The notes below the pieces were generated by a model. That model was not told the DNA's origin, searched no databases, and saw nothing but the letters and a program-made list of their open reading frames with translations. Positions 11,646-23,760 of a stretch of DNA of 64,000 bases are shown piece after piece. The position numbers and the translations under genes were made by a program. How positions within the stretch are numbered: position 1 is the first letter of the stretch; each line of letters starts with the position of its first letter. Where the stretch lies: assembly GCA_026826555.1 (NCBI GenBank), contig JAKSZT010054304.1:28110632-28174631 (forward strand). The letters are read 5' to 3'. This DNA comes from Tolypeutes matacus (taxonomy: Eukaryota; Chordata; Mammalia; Cingulata; Chlamyphoridae).

Positions 11646-13429
11646 GTACCTAAGAGAGGGCTCCAATTCAAGTTGGTTAACTGCAGAACAGCCAAAATCA
11701 AAGATTTTTTGCATGAATATAGATAAATTGATATAGAGAAAATGGAAGGACAATTGGTATGCAAACCTATGGGGTTGCCCTATTAAAATATCTTTTTATT
11801 TTAATGTAAGCAAGATTTCTTGGGCAATATCTTTCCTTTTTGGATTATATACCTATAATCCAAATGATATATATATTTAAACTTGAGAAGACTTGCAGAA
11901 AAAGTAACATATATCCCTCAGCCAAATCCTTATCCTTGAACTGTGTGGATGGAACAGAAATTTGGAGATCATACTAGCACTAGTAGACATTCAGGTGATG
12001 TTAACTTCTCGTTCAAGTGTTGTAATGGTAACAAGGGACTTAATCTTTTAAATGGTATTAGAAAGTTGAGAATTGTTCAATTTATAAAACATAAATTATA
12101 ATGACCAAAAATTGTGACTTAGACTGACAATATTCAGTTTACAAGTCCTAAAGCCAGTCTGTATTCATAGAGGTAAGAGAAGTTATACCAAAGCTTAACA
12201 TTGTGTTCTCTCCTATTCTACACACACCCTTTCTATTCTTGAGTGTATAAAATAAATAAAATGCTGGCTAGATATCTCTAGAGGCCATTTTGAAGGAAGA
12301 TTAAGGGAGTAATAACTGATCTCTTTGACATGAATCATTTAGACTCTTTATTTCAAACATAATTTTGTATAATTGATAATTGGCTTCAAAATCTATCCAG
12401 GTATCAAACCATTGCAACTGGATTCATCCTTCTTCTTCCAATATCTAGCCAATGAGAAAATGGTGGAGATCTGTGGAACTAAGATAGTCATGCATGGGTA
12501 TTGAGGAAGAATATACCAGATTTTAAAATGATTGCCATTAGATATCTACTTCTTGCATTATAGGAGAGTTTTAAACTATCTCTCAAAAAGCAGTATTTGC
12601 AACATATACACACACATGCATACACACATGAATTATAAATGCAGTTACTATGGTAACCAGTAATTTTGAAAATAAGTGTTCACCTTTCCTGTATCACTCA
12701 CTCTACTCCTCAAGAAGTGAACATGTGGTTAGTTTCCAATGACAGGCTAGTTTCAGATTTCTGTATGTGAATCTGCTTTCTCACTCTGGTAAAGGGGTGG
12801 TCTCGTAGACCCTGAGTTTGTTTTAGGAGTATACAAGGCGCAGAGATTGTGTACAGCTATTCTTAACTGAAGATGTAATTAGTACAAAAAGCCTGTGGCA
12901 CAGAAAATGTTGAACTTCTTATACCTTTCAGAACACTGCCTTGTATAAACAATTTCAAATTTAAATCTGTGACATACTTACCTCCTCAAATTTTGTACTA
13001 TGGACTATGATACAATAGATCTGCTTCTGTTCTGTGTTTCAATTTTTATTCAATAAATTCCTATATCTTAATTTAAATAAAATAGGAACTTATTTTAATT
13101 TTGCCATCTCTGTGTGTATTAACTATCAAACCTGAAGACTACCAGCTGCAAAAAAATTGAAAACCAAACCAAGAACAATCACAAGAGGAAAGCAAAGTAA
13201 AAACCAAAATTATCTAAAATCATTATGAAAAGGGTCAATGAAAATGAATTATATACACAAAAAACCTGAATTCTGAGGGTGACTTAAGATACCTGTAACT
13301 GTCTGATCAAACTAATCAACCAATTCTCATAATAATATTTTTAAAATGTATGACATAAAATCCTTAAGACTTTAAAGTAAACCAATTATATTTAACTAGA
13401 GTTTTATCCATTGATCTTTTGGTGGTCTT
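11646..13429. other. Unassigned AT-rich stretch
   Basis: No gene and no repeat I can name with confidence. A short CA-rich run occurs near 12604-12630. Confidence 0.45.
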
Positions 13430-13770
13430 TGGATCCCAGTTAAAGAACCACTAGATGACATGGAAGTAGTAGAAATGAAGAAAAAGGTAGATGGATTGGA
13501 GACATATTATAGAGGTAGAAATTATAAAGCTTTCTGATGGAAAATATTAGGTAGACGTGATCAATAATGAGTGCCCAATCAAGGGGAATACTAAGTTTTA
13601 AGGATAAAAAATAGTATGGATTTATGCAGACAACAATTTCAGAGAAGATGATAACTGATTGGTGGATAATGGAAAGGCTGTTTGTCTATGAAGAGGTGGT
13701 AGAGTTAGGGTAAACTCCAAAGTTCCACTTTAGGTCAGAGCAGCAGGGTGGGGAGAAACCGAAATGCAGT
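13430..13770 (-). mobile_element. Probable L2 LINE remnant, antisense
   Basis: The purine-rich plus strand (GGTAGATGGATTGGAGACAT, then AGGTAGAAATTATAAAG, then GATTGGTGGATAATGGAAAG) resembles the complement of the L2 3' region. Highly diverged; the assignment is by eye. Confidence 0.4.
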
Positions 13771-14094
13771 GGAGTAAGGAGTAAATTGGAAGTGAGATAA
13801 AATAGATAGACAATTCTTTTAAGGACTTTGGCTGTAAAAGAAAGTGCAGAAGAACATACTAAGTGATTGAGATGAGGAAAAAGAATTATGCTTTAGAATG
13901 AGAAATATTTGTAGATATTTGTAATCTAGCAAAAATAATTCACTGGAGAGGGTGAGAATGACCAGCTCATTAAGTGAGTATTACCAAAGAAGATGGCTTA
14001 AAAGATAAGTCTCTGAAATGAACACAATATTTTAGTGGCTCCAAAATAAAAGAGGGGGAAAATAATGAAGTATTGATTATAGTATCATCAAATA
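13771..14094. other. Unassigned spacer
   Basis: No recognisable feature; purine-rich on the plus strand, perhaps an extension of the preceding LINE relic. Confidence 0.4.
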
Positions 14095-14265
14095 TGTAAT
14101 ATTATTCTTATTATTCATATCATTTTTTGAATGCTTATTTTGTGATAATCACAGGACTAGATGTTTTATGAATATTATCTCTAAACTTCACAGTAGCAAG
14201 GAAAAAAAGGTTAATATTTTATACCTACACATGAACAAACTAAGGTACATAGAAGTTAAGTAAGA
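14095..14265 (-). repeat. MIR SINE, antisense
   Basis: The antisense MIR signature is visible: TTTGAATGCTTATTTTGTGAT, then ATTATCTCTAAACTTCACAG, then ACACATGAACAAACTAAGGTAC and GAAGTTAAGTAAG. A short (TA)n tract follows at about 14267-14291. Confidence 0.65.
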
Positions 14266-14819
14266 GATATATATATACATATATATATATAAACAATTCA
14301 CTCTAATATCTCACTCATTTTTATATGAGGTCTATATAGCCTAAAATAACCTCTTTGATGTACCTGATAATTATGTGAATATTTGGAAATTTTCTAAAAG
14401 TTGGTTTAAGGAAAACTATTTCTATAAATGTAGCTTATATGTGATCAAATATGTCTGGGAAGCCTTGTTTATATTTTAGGTAAATCTTTACAAGAAAATT
14501 TCTTAAATCTTCTGATATGCTAATGGTCATTTTGAATCTCCAAAGGAGTAATTGCAAATATGACTGCCATATACTGTTGTGCAGATTGAGTACAAGCCTG
14601 GTCCCTGTGATGATATTCCTGTACATTTTAAATTCATAACCTACAAAAATAGACCTGCAATTTCTGTTACTATACACTGCTTTTCAATCTTATTTTACTA
14701 TGCAAAACTCATGGAAAAGCATCAGAACATGATAGGGTTTAGGTTGGGAATTGTTGATATTTTACTAATGACTCACCCTAGAATTATTATGTAATATATT
14801 CTATGTATCAGGTACCTAA
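14266..14819. other. Unassigned, short TA microsatellite at left
   Basis: Contains the (TA)n run at 14267-14291. Otherwise no recognised feature. Overlapping open frames on both strands at 14435-14794 (80 and 71 residues) have no recognisable motif and are probably chance. Confidence 0.45.
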
Positions 14820-15020
14820 GCTACTAAATGATAGATATTATTCCTGGGCACCATGCTAATTGATATATATCAATGCTAATCATCCCAATAATTTTGCATT
14901 ATTTTTAATGACGAAGCTGAAGATCCAAACACTTCAAGTATTTTTAGAAGGTTATATAATGTTTAAGTTTCAAACTAAAATTTGAACTCAGAACTGTGCA
15001 TTCAAAGCCCATAATTTTTC
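14820..15020 (-). repeat. MIR SINE, antisense
   Basis: ATTTTTAATGACGAAGCTGAAG at about 14901-14922 and the downstream TTTGAACTCAGAACTGTGCATTC match the antisense MIR order ('attttacagatgaggaaactgag' then the 'gaacccaggtctgtctgactcc'-like end). Ancient and diverged. Confidence 0.55.
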
Positions 15021-16253
15021 TAAGACATCATAGATTAATTACCACCTACTCTATATATCATTATTTATATCTCTAATTTATTGGTTCATTGAATGTACCA
15101 GGGTTGAGAATATTGAGTGCCAGCTGTCACAAAATCAAAATACACAAAGAGGAGCAAGTCATGTTTCATAAGCCAGAAGATTCTTGGTTTCTATATATTG
15201 CTGAGTAGATAAATTTATTCTTTCCAAAATGAAATTCAATTATTGGTACTATATTAAGTATTTAGTACTATGGTATACAACTAAAAATGTCTCCATGAAA
15301 TAATATTGTAATCTAGGATTTTCCTATAAGGAAAGAGTATCTCACAATCATTATTGAAGAAACTGAAAAAAAAAAAAAAAAATAGCAGTCACCCAGACAT
15401 TCCTCCTACTTGAAAACTAAAAAGAGAGGACAGACTGATAATCCCTGGACACTGATTTCACAGACATAGTCATGAGGCATCCCTGCAGTTAGAGAAATGA
15501 TTGGATTCTTTGTTCTCTGTGTGTCATTTCTTTTCCCATTTCTACTCCTTGTTGTTTCATTTCTCTGAAAGCTTTTTAAGGCTTGTTTACTCAACTCACT
15601 TGCAACTAAAACTTACTTTCATAGGCAGGTGGTAAGGTTTCTTTCAGGGCCAGTTATAACTTACTTTATTCTATAAAATAAATCATTTTGATTTTTCCCA
15701 TATTTAGAATTATAATCTTAGCATAGTATTTTCAAGAACAATCACTGTGTGTTTATCTGGGGGTTATCATTGGGTCTAAAGTTTAGTCTTTGACCAGATG
15801 TTTTAATGCCAACATTTTTCTACCATTATTTTTTTTCACCTGTTACCTGAATACCTTCAAGATAAGAAAATGCATGTGAGTGAATGCCACTATTTTGATT
15901 CTTCCTGTTGAGTAAATTTCTAAAGGCTTGCTGTAGAAGATACTTTCTCAAGGAATTCAGCTACAGCAGAGTATTTCAACAATATACAGCAGAGTATTTC
16001 AACAATATAATAAACCCAGTAGAGAAACTGCTTTTAAATTTTAATAGAAATCCATATAAGAAGATATATATATATATACACATACACAGTGGTCATGAGT
16101 GTTAGATTATCTTGTGAGTTTTAGTAAATCCAATGATTTTATCTTATAGAATGCTTATTTTAAATATATTACATTAAGGGACTGGAGCTCAAACCTAATA
16201 CATTTCAAGTAGATTTAAATTAAAGTAGCATTTTCCTACTAATACTTTACATC
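15021..16253. other. Unassigned AT-rich stretch
   Basis: No gene seen. It contains a homopolymer A tract at about 15367-15382, a 23-bp tandem duplication listed separately, and a (TA)n tract at about 16064-16078. Confidence 0.45.
15963..16008. repeat. Exact 23-bp tandem duplication
   Basis: The 23-bp unit starting ACAGCAGAGTATTTC and ending AACAATAT occurs twice head to tail, at 15963-15985 and 15986-16008, without a mismatch. The perfect identity suggests a recent replication-slippage event. No function is implied. Confidence 0.95.
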
Positions 16254-17189
16254 AAAAATAAATATTTTAGGAGGAGGGGCAAGATGGTGGTAGAGTAAGG
16301 AGCTCCGAGAATCAGCTCATCTGACAGAGCAGTTAGTAATCACCCAGAGCTACCTAAGGCACAGGTTTGGGGAACCAAGTAGACCAGAAGAGCATCTTAC
16401 AACATCCTTGAAAGAGTGGAAGGAGGAGACTACCCATCTGCAGTAAAGATTCATGATGAGAGCACTCCACAGAGTAGGGCCACAGAGGTCAGTGCCTATC
16501 CTCCACTGTATGGGGAGCTATTCTGTGGCTGGAATTGGAAGCTCCATTTCCCAAAATCAGGGGAGGAAGAGCACCACTTCAGCTGCTGATTAGGAAATTC
16601 AGCTAGCTAAAGTGTAATCCTAAGAACAGTTAAAGTTTGAACCTGCCCAAGTTGGAAAAAGGCCGGGAGCCACCATTTTAACTCCGCTGCTTGAGGGGAA
16701 GTGGAGCTGATTGAAAATCAAAGAGATGGTAGGGACTTGATTCTTTCCACCCAAATCAGATTGCAGCTCTAGCATAGGCTCCATCCCCACCTCCAGCAGG
16801 GAGGAAACTGGGAGGCCCTGCACCAGATCTCTGGGAAACTTCAGGTGCTTTGGGCCCACACAGTTAGCTGAGAGCCTGGGACTCCACTCTTACCATCCCC
16901 CCCCCCATGGGATAGGAAGGGTCTAATGGGGCATGAAGCTTCATCAGTCTCTCTGGGCAAATACAGACAGTCTTGGCCTGCATGGCTTGGATTACTACAC
17001 ATGGCTGTGGCCCCATCCCAACCCTGGCAGAGGAGAAAATTAGGAAAAGTTTCATCCATTCCTGAGGCAATGCAAGGAGCATCAGCCTGCAGAGCTTACA
17101 GTACCAACTATATCCTTGGCTCCTGCTACACAACCAGCAAGGAAGAAAGGAGAAGAAAGCCCTAAAACAGAAACTGCACCCAGAATAAA

Positions 17190-18110
17190 TAAATCTTATA
17201 AGCCAGATGCAAAGACAACAACTAAAAATTACAATCCATACCAAGAAACATGAAGATATGGCCCAGTCAAAGGAACAAGATAAGCCTCCAGGTGACATAA
17301 AGGAGTTGAGACAACTAATCATAGATGTTCAAACAAATCTCCTTAATTAATTCAATGGGGTGACTAAAGAAATTAAGTATATTAAGAAGACACTGAATGA
17401 GCACAAAGAAGAATTTGAAAGCATACATAGAAAAATACCAGATCTTATGGGAATGAAAGGCACAATAAATGAAATTAAAAATACATATAACAACAGATTT
17501 AAGGAGGCAAAAGAAATGATCAATAAGCTTGAAGACATGGCCTCTGAAAGCAAACATACAAAAAAACAGATAAAGAAAAGAGTGGAAAAAAAATTGAACA
17601 GGATCACAAGGAAATAACTGACAGCAAAAGATGTGCAAGTATATGAGTCATGGGTAACCCAAAAGGAGAGGAGAAGTGAAAAGTGCCAGAAGGAATATTT
17701 GAGGAAATAATGGTTGAAAACTTCCCAACCCTATTGAAGGATGTAGTTATCCATGTCCAAGAAGCACAACATACTCCCATCTGAATAAATCAGAATAGAT
17801 CTAGTCCAGTACACTTACTAATCAGTATGTCAGTTGCCAAAGAGATTTCTGTGAGCAGCAAGAGAAAAGTGATGCATGACATACAAAGGATACCCAATAC
17901 AATTAAGTACTGATTTCTCATCAGAAATCATGGAGGCAAAAAGGAAATGGTTGATATATTTAAGATACTGCAAGAGAAAATCAGCCAGCCAAGAATCATA
18001 TCTGGCAAGATTGTCTTTCAAAAATGAGGGTTAGTTTAGAATATTCAGAGATAAACAGAAACTGAGAGAGTTTGTAACCAAGAGATCAGCTTTGCAGGAA
18101 ATACTTAAGA
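17190..18110 (+). pseudogene. L1 ORF1 remnant (RNA-binding protein)
   Basis: L1 ORF1 normally encodes a trimeric coiled-coil RNA chaperone with an RRM and a C-terminal domain. The coiled-coil part survives as an 85-residue open stretch at 17360-17617 rich in K/E heptads (for example LNEHKEEFESIHRKIPDLMG). Downstream, the RRM and C-terminal homology can be followed in several frames, past a segment around 17700 (GNPKGEEK-like) and 17900 (SSEIMEAKRKW-like), to a QEILK-like end at about 18090. Multiple stops and frame changes disable it. Confidence 0.7.
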
Positions 18111-18248
18111 GTGTTACAGCCTGAAAAGAAAATACAGGAAAGAGGCTTGGAAGATAGTCTAGAAATGAAGATTATATCAGTAAAAGTAACTAAACATGTA
18201 AAAAGAGTGGTGAAAATAAAATATGACAGATAAAACCCAAAGGTCAAA

Positions 18249-19836
18249 ATGGGTGAACCAAGAATTACCCTTATAGTAATAATAGTGAATGTTAATGGAT
18301 TAAACTCTCCAATCAAAAGACACAGACTGGTGGAATGGATAAGATAATATGAACTATCTATATGCTTATCTACAAGAGACTCACCTTAGACCCAAAGACA
18401 CCAATAGATTGGATGTTAGGGGCTGGTAAAAGATATTCCAAACATGCAGTAACAAAAAACAAAAATGAAAATGAAAACAAAATATGGAGTAGCTATATTT
18501 ATATAGGATGAAATAGACTTTAAAAGTGAAACTGTTATCAGAGACAAGAAAGGGCATTATATATTAATAAAAGGAGTAACTCACTAGGAAGAAATAACTA
18601 TCATTAATGTATATGCACCTAACCAGGATACCCCAAATTACCTGAGGTAAACACTGGCAAAACTGAAGGGAGGAATAAATGTCTCTACAATAATAGTTGG
18701 AGACTTGAATAACCTACTCTAAGCATTGGATAGAACATCTGTGCAGAGGATTAATAAAGAAACAGAGCTTGAATAATATGATAAATGGAATAAACCTAAT
18801 AAACATATACAGAACATTGCACCCCAAAACAGCAGGATATACATTCTTTTTAAGTGCTAATGGATCTTTCTCCAGAACAGACCATATGTTGGGTCGCAAA
18901 GCAGCTCTCAATAAATTCAACAAGACCTAAATTATACAAAGCACTTTCTCTTATGATAATAGAATAAAGTTGGAAATCAACAACAGTTGGATAGAGGGAA
19001 AATTCACAAATATATTGAGATTAAACAACACACTCAAATAATCAGTGGGTCAAAGAAGAAATAGTGAGAGAAATCAATAAATATCTCAAGGCAATTGAAA
19101 ATGAGAACACAACATATCAGAACTTATGGGATGCAGTGAAAGCAGTGCTGAGAGGAAAATTTATAGCCTTAAATGCTTACATTAAAAAAGAAGAAAGAGC
19201 TAAAATCAATGACTTAAGTACACAGCTGGAGGAACTAGAAAAAGAAAAGCAAGGTATTCCCAAAGCAAGCAGAATGAATGAAATGACAAAAATCAAAACC
19301 GAAATAAATGAAATTGAGAACAAAAAAACAATAGAATGAATTAACAAAACCAAAATTTGGTTCTTTGAGAAGATTTTAAAAAATCAACAAGCCCTTAGCT
19401 AGACTGACAAATTAAAAAGAGAGAGAGAGAGAGAAGATGCCAATAAATAAAATAAAAAATGAAAACCAGGGCATTACTACTGACCCCACAGAAATAAAAG
19501 ATATCATAAGAGGATACTATGAACAACCATATGCCAACAAACAAGACAATGCAGACAAACTGGAAAAGTTCCTAGGAATGTATGAACAACCTACATTGAC
19601 CCCAGAAGAAATAGAACACTTCAACAAACCAATTGCAAGTAAAGAGATCAAAACCACCAACAAACAACTCTCTGAAATGAAAATTCCAGGACAGATGGCT
19701 TCACAGGTGAGTTTTACCAAGCATTCAAAGAAGATTTAATACCAAACTCTTCCAAAAAATTGAACAAGTAGGAATGCACCAAACTCATTCTATGAAGCAA
19801 TATCAACCCTAATACCAAAGCCAGATAAAGATATTA

Positions 19837-19869
<33 letters not shown>

Positions 19870-22058
19870 ACAGACTTATTCCCTAATGAATACTGATGTA
19901 AAATTCCTCAACAAAATACTTGCTAATTGAATCTAACAAGACATTAAAACTATTATTCATCATGATCAAGTGGGTTTTATACCAGGCATGCAGAGTTGTT
20001 CAACACAAGAAAATCAATCATTGTAATACACCCCATAAATAAATGAAAGAAGAAAAATCACATGATCCTATTGCTTGATGCAGAAAAGGCATTTGACCAA
20101 ATACAGCATCCTTTCTTGATAAAAATACTATGAAAAAATAGGAATTTAAGGAAACTTTCTCAGCATGACAAAGGACATATATGAAAAACCCACAGTTAAC
20201 AGTGTATTCAATGGTAAAAGACTGAAAGCTTTCTCATTGAGATGGGGAAAAAGACAAGATGCTCACTGTCACCTCTATTGTTCAATATGGTGCTAGAGGT
20301 TCTAGCTAGAGCAATCAGGCAAGAAAAAGAAATAAAAGACATCCAAATGTGGAAAGTAAGTAAAACTTTAGCTATTTGCAGATGATAAGATCCTATACCT
20401 AGAAAGTCCCGAAAAATCTACTACAAAGCTGCTAGAGCTAATAAATGATTTCAGCAGAGTGGCAGGATACAAGATTAATGTGCTAAAATTGTTAGTGTTT
20501 CTATACACTAGTAATGCTCAATCTGAGGAGGAAGTCAAGAAAAAATTCTATTTACAGTAGTGATTAAAAGAATCAAATATTTAAGAATAAACTTAACTGA
20601 GCACATATAACACTTGCATGCAGATCACTACAATGCATTGCTATAAGAAATCAAAGAAGACCTAAATAAATGGGAGAACATTCTGTGCTCTTGGATTTGA
20701 AGACCAAATATCATTAAGATGTCAATTCTACCTAAATTAATATATAGATTCACTGTAATCCCAATAAAAAATCCTCCAGCATTTTTTTAATGAAATGGAA
20801 AACACAATTATCCAATTAATTTGAAAGAGTAAGGGCCCTGAATAGCCAGAAACATCTTAAAAATGAAGAGTGAAGTTGGAGGACTCTCACTTGTGGACTT
20901 TAAATCATATTACCTAGCTACAGTGGTAAAACAGCATAATACAGGTGTAAAGATAGACACATAGATCAGTGGAACTGAATTAACGGTTCAGAAATAGACC
21001 TTCACATCTCTGGTCAAATGATTTTTTTTACGAGGCTGTCAAACCCACCGATCTGGGGCTGTACTGTGTATTCAAAAAATGGTGCTGTGAAAACTGGCTA
21101 TCCAAATCCAAAAGAAAGGAAGAGGACCCCTATATCACACCTTATACAAAAAATTAGCTAAAATGGATCAAGGACCTAAATATAAAAGAAAAACCATAAA
21201 GCTCCTGGAAGAAAATGTAGGGAAACATCTTCAAGACCTCGTGGTATGTGGTGGATACATCGAAAGCAAGAGCAACAGAAGAAAACACGGATAAATGGAA
21301 CCTCCTCAAAATTGAACACTTTGGTGATCCAAACAACTTCTCCAGGAAGGTGAAAAATCAACCCACTCAATGGGAGAAAATATTTGGGAACCACATTTCT
21401 GATAAGGGTTCGATTTCAACTATATATACAGAGGCCATAGAACTCAAAAATAAAAGGACAAGCAATCCAATTTAAAAATGGCATAATACTTAAATAAACA
21501 TTTTCCCAAAGAAGAAATTCAAATGGCCAAAATCACATGAAAAAATATTCACTATCACTAGCTATTAGTGAAATGCAAATCAAAACAACAATGAGATATC
21601 ATCTCACACCACATAGAATGCTATTATTGAAAAACCAAAACAAAACAATTAGACCTGGAGAGTTTGTTGTGAAACAGGAACGCTCCTTCACTGTTGGTGG
21701 GAATATAGAATTGTGCAGCCTCTGTGGAAGACAGTGTGGCAGATCCTCAGAAATCTAAATATAGTACTGCCATATGAACCCACAATTCCTTTACTAGGAA
21801 TATATCCAGAAGAACTGACACTGTGACGTGAACAGACATTTGCACACCAATTTTCATAGTGACTTTATTCACAATTGCCCAAAGATGTAAACATCCCAAG
21901 TGCCCATCAAATGATGAATGGATAAACAAAGTTTAGTATATACATAAGTTTGAATAATATGCTGCTGTAAGAAAAAATGAAATTGGTACACATGTGATAA
22001 CATGGATGAAATAAGCCAGACACAAAAGGACAAATATTGCATGGCCTCAGTAACATGA
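18249..22058 (+). pseudogene. L1 ORF2 remnant (endonuclease/reverse transcriptase)
   Basis: ORF2 encodes an APE-type endonuclease and a reverse transcriptase. The start (ATG at 18249) is followed by a recognisable NVNGLNSPIKRHRL block. Endonuclease, RT and C-terminal homology run to a TGA at 22056-22058, right after a [16 protein letters not shown] end. An FADD-like RT active site is still readable near 20379. The reading frame is broken many times. An insertion-expanded A tract (30 A at 19838-19867) replaces the A-rich codons just before the NYRPIS region, and a GA tract lies at 19418-19434. The length is close to the usual 1,270 codons, so little has been lost by large deletion. Confidence 0.8.
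19838..19867 (+). repeat. 30-A homopolymer within L1 ORF2
   Basis: An uninterrupted run of 30 A sits inside ORF2 of the old L1, where the young copy at 57108-57120 has the mixed purine codons of a [11 protein letters not shown] segment. This is an internal expansion, not a poly(A) tail, because ORF2 continues on both sides. Confidence 0.9.
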
Positions 22059-22722
22059 ACTAAATACAAAGATAAATGCATGGAGTTAAAACCTAAAGTA
22101 AGAGTGATTAGGAGATAAGAGGAGGGCTGCGAAGGTGTACCGGTGTTTAAAGTATGTAGACGTTTTAATTAACTTTACTGTAAAAATGTAGAAATGGATA
22201 GAGTTGATAGAACACATTATACTGAGTAGAAATAATGCAGTTGGTTTATAAATGGGCTTGTGGATGGACAGTGTAGTTGAGAGATGTAAATGTCAATTGA
22301 AAGCAAGCTAGACAATAATCTAGGGACTGAGTAACATCATGATCAAGAGATGGATGACAAATGTGGTTAATAACACAAATAAAAGAATATCCTTCTATGA
22401 ACTAGAATAAATGTACATCACTATTACAAGGTGGTAAGAATGTGGGGAAGCATGGGAAAAATACAACTAATGTAACCTATGACCATAGTTAATATCGATG
22501 CCAAAGATGTACTATGTTAATAATGACGGGGTATGGAAAAAATATACCAAATGTAAGCTGTGGATCAGAGTTTGTGGTAATAGTCTGATGATATTATCTC
22601 TTACTCTAACAGATGTTCCACAACAATGTAGTGTGTTGGTGGAAGGGTGTTATATGGGAATTCCACATATATAAATGATTGTTTTCTAAGTTCACAACCT
22701 CTCTAATAAAAATACATTTTTT

Positions 22723-23469
22723 TCATCTCCTAACCACAATAAACCCCCAAGCCACTAGCCACTGTCTCTCAAACATTCCATGAGTAGCCAATCCTTTTAT
22801 ATCTTCTTAGTGTGTGTGGCTCCATCAATTTTAACATCCAAACTAAAGAGGGTGAGGTGAGTTGATACCACCCTAGGCCAACCACTATGTAGGTATCAAC
22901 CTTAGTTAATGACTTGGGGGGTTGTTGTGGTTAGGAGATTTATTAAGAAATGTGCATCCACATTTGTGAAAGGGAGAGATACTTGGCAGAGGGAGAAGTT
23001 GGGCTGAAGTATACATCCAGCAACAGGCTAGACTGGTGAATCTAGGAGCTCTGATTTGGTCCTTTCCAGTTGTTCCAACTTGAGCTGAGATTTATTTATA
23101 TTCCTGTAAGTCATTGGAAGTGGTGGAGTGTGGCTTGGGCAAGGTGACTGTCTGTAGCTAAAGCAATCACTGAAGGAGCAAACAGCTAAAAGTTGTCTAT
23201 CAACAGCACTCTGCTTCTCAACAAGGTGATGAGTCTTTCACTGAAAGGGATCGTCGTTGGCATAACACAGTGATCATTAATTACACTTTCTGCTTTTAGA
23301 TGACTATATTTTTCTAATATTCTTGTTTCTTTTTTTTCTCTTGTCTCCTTTTTTTTTTTAAGTTCCTGTGTGTTTATTTTCAGGATGGGTGATGCATTTC
23401 CTTGCCGAAAAGCTCTAGTCCTTTGAGTTGCTACAAAGCTGCTTGATTTCCCATTTCCAACTTGGGGCA
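22723..23469. other. Unassigned spacer
   Basis: No gene or named repeat. A small imperfect hairpin (arms GTTGATACC and GGTATCAAC around 22861-22900) is present. A 94-residue antisense open frame at 23186-23470 is low-complexity, lysine/glutamate-rich and unconvincing. Confidence 0.4.
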
Positions 23470-23760
23470 TCCCAACTTTTTTTTTTTTCTTTATTTTTAA
23501 ATAAGTTTTAGATGAAAGAAAAGTTATATCGAAAATTTAAGGTTTCCCATAAACCCTGCCCCCTTGCTCTCTCATATTTTCCCCTAGTAATATCTTGCAT
23601 TAGTGTGGTATATTTGTTACAATTGATGAACAATTATTGAAGCATTGCAACTAACCATGGTCTATAGTTTACCTTATGGTTTACACTTTGCACTATACAA
23701 TTTTATAGGTTTTTTCTCCTTTTTAAACTTTGAATATCCTTGTTTTTTATAGATCAGTTT
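23470..23760 (-). mobile_element. Possible old LINE 3' end, antisense
   Basis: A T-rich start (23478-23500) is followed by GTAATATCTTGCATTAGTGTGG, TTGTTACAATTGATGAACAAT and CCATGGTCTATAGTTTACC. I remember this order from an old interspersed repeat whose complement ends in poly(A), possibly an L1M 3' UTR. The family was not verified. Confidence 0.4.

Larger units (their letters stand above)
16254..22722 (+). mobile_element. Old near-full-length L1 (about 6.4 kb)
   Basis: The element starts at about 16269 with GGAGGAGGGGCAAGATGG, comparable to the 5' end of other mammalian L1s, which carry a YY1-type AAGATGG near position +13. It then has a 5' UTR (to about 17190), a decayed ORF1, a decayed ORF2 ending at 22058, and a long 3' UTR of about 650 bp ending in AATAAA at 22705. 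Imperfect 15-bp repeats (AAAAATAAATATTTT at 16254-16268 and a copy with two mismatches at 22708-22722) may be the target-site duplication. Many frameshifts and stops make it incapable of mobilisation. Its 5' UTR is unlike that of the young L1 at 53.3 kb, so it belongs to a different, older subfamily. Confidence 0.85.

Noticed and set aside
16841..17322. Antisense frames of 72-152 residues with membrane-like segments
   Set aside because: They are the complement of the L1 5' UTR and ORF1 coiled-coil coding sequence, which yields hydrophobic translations.
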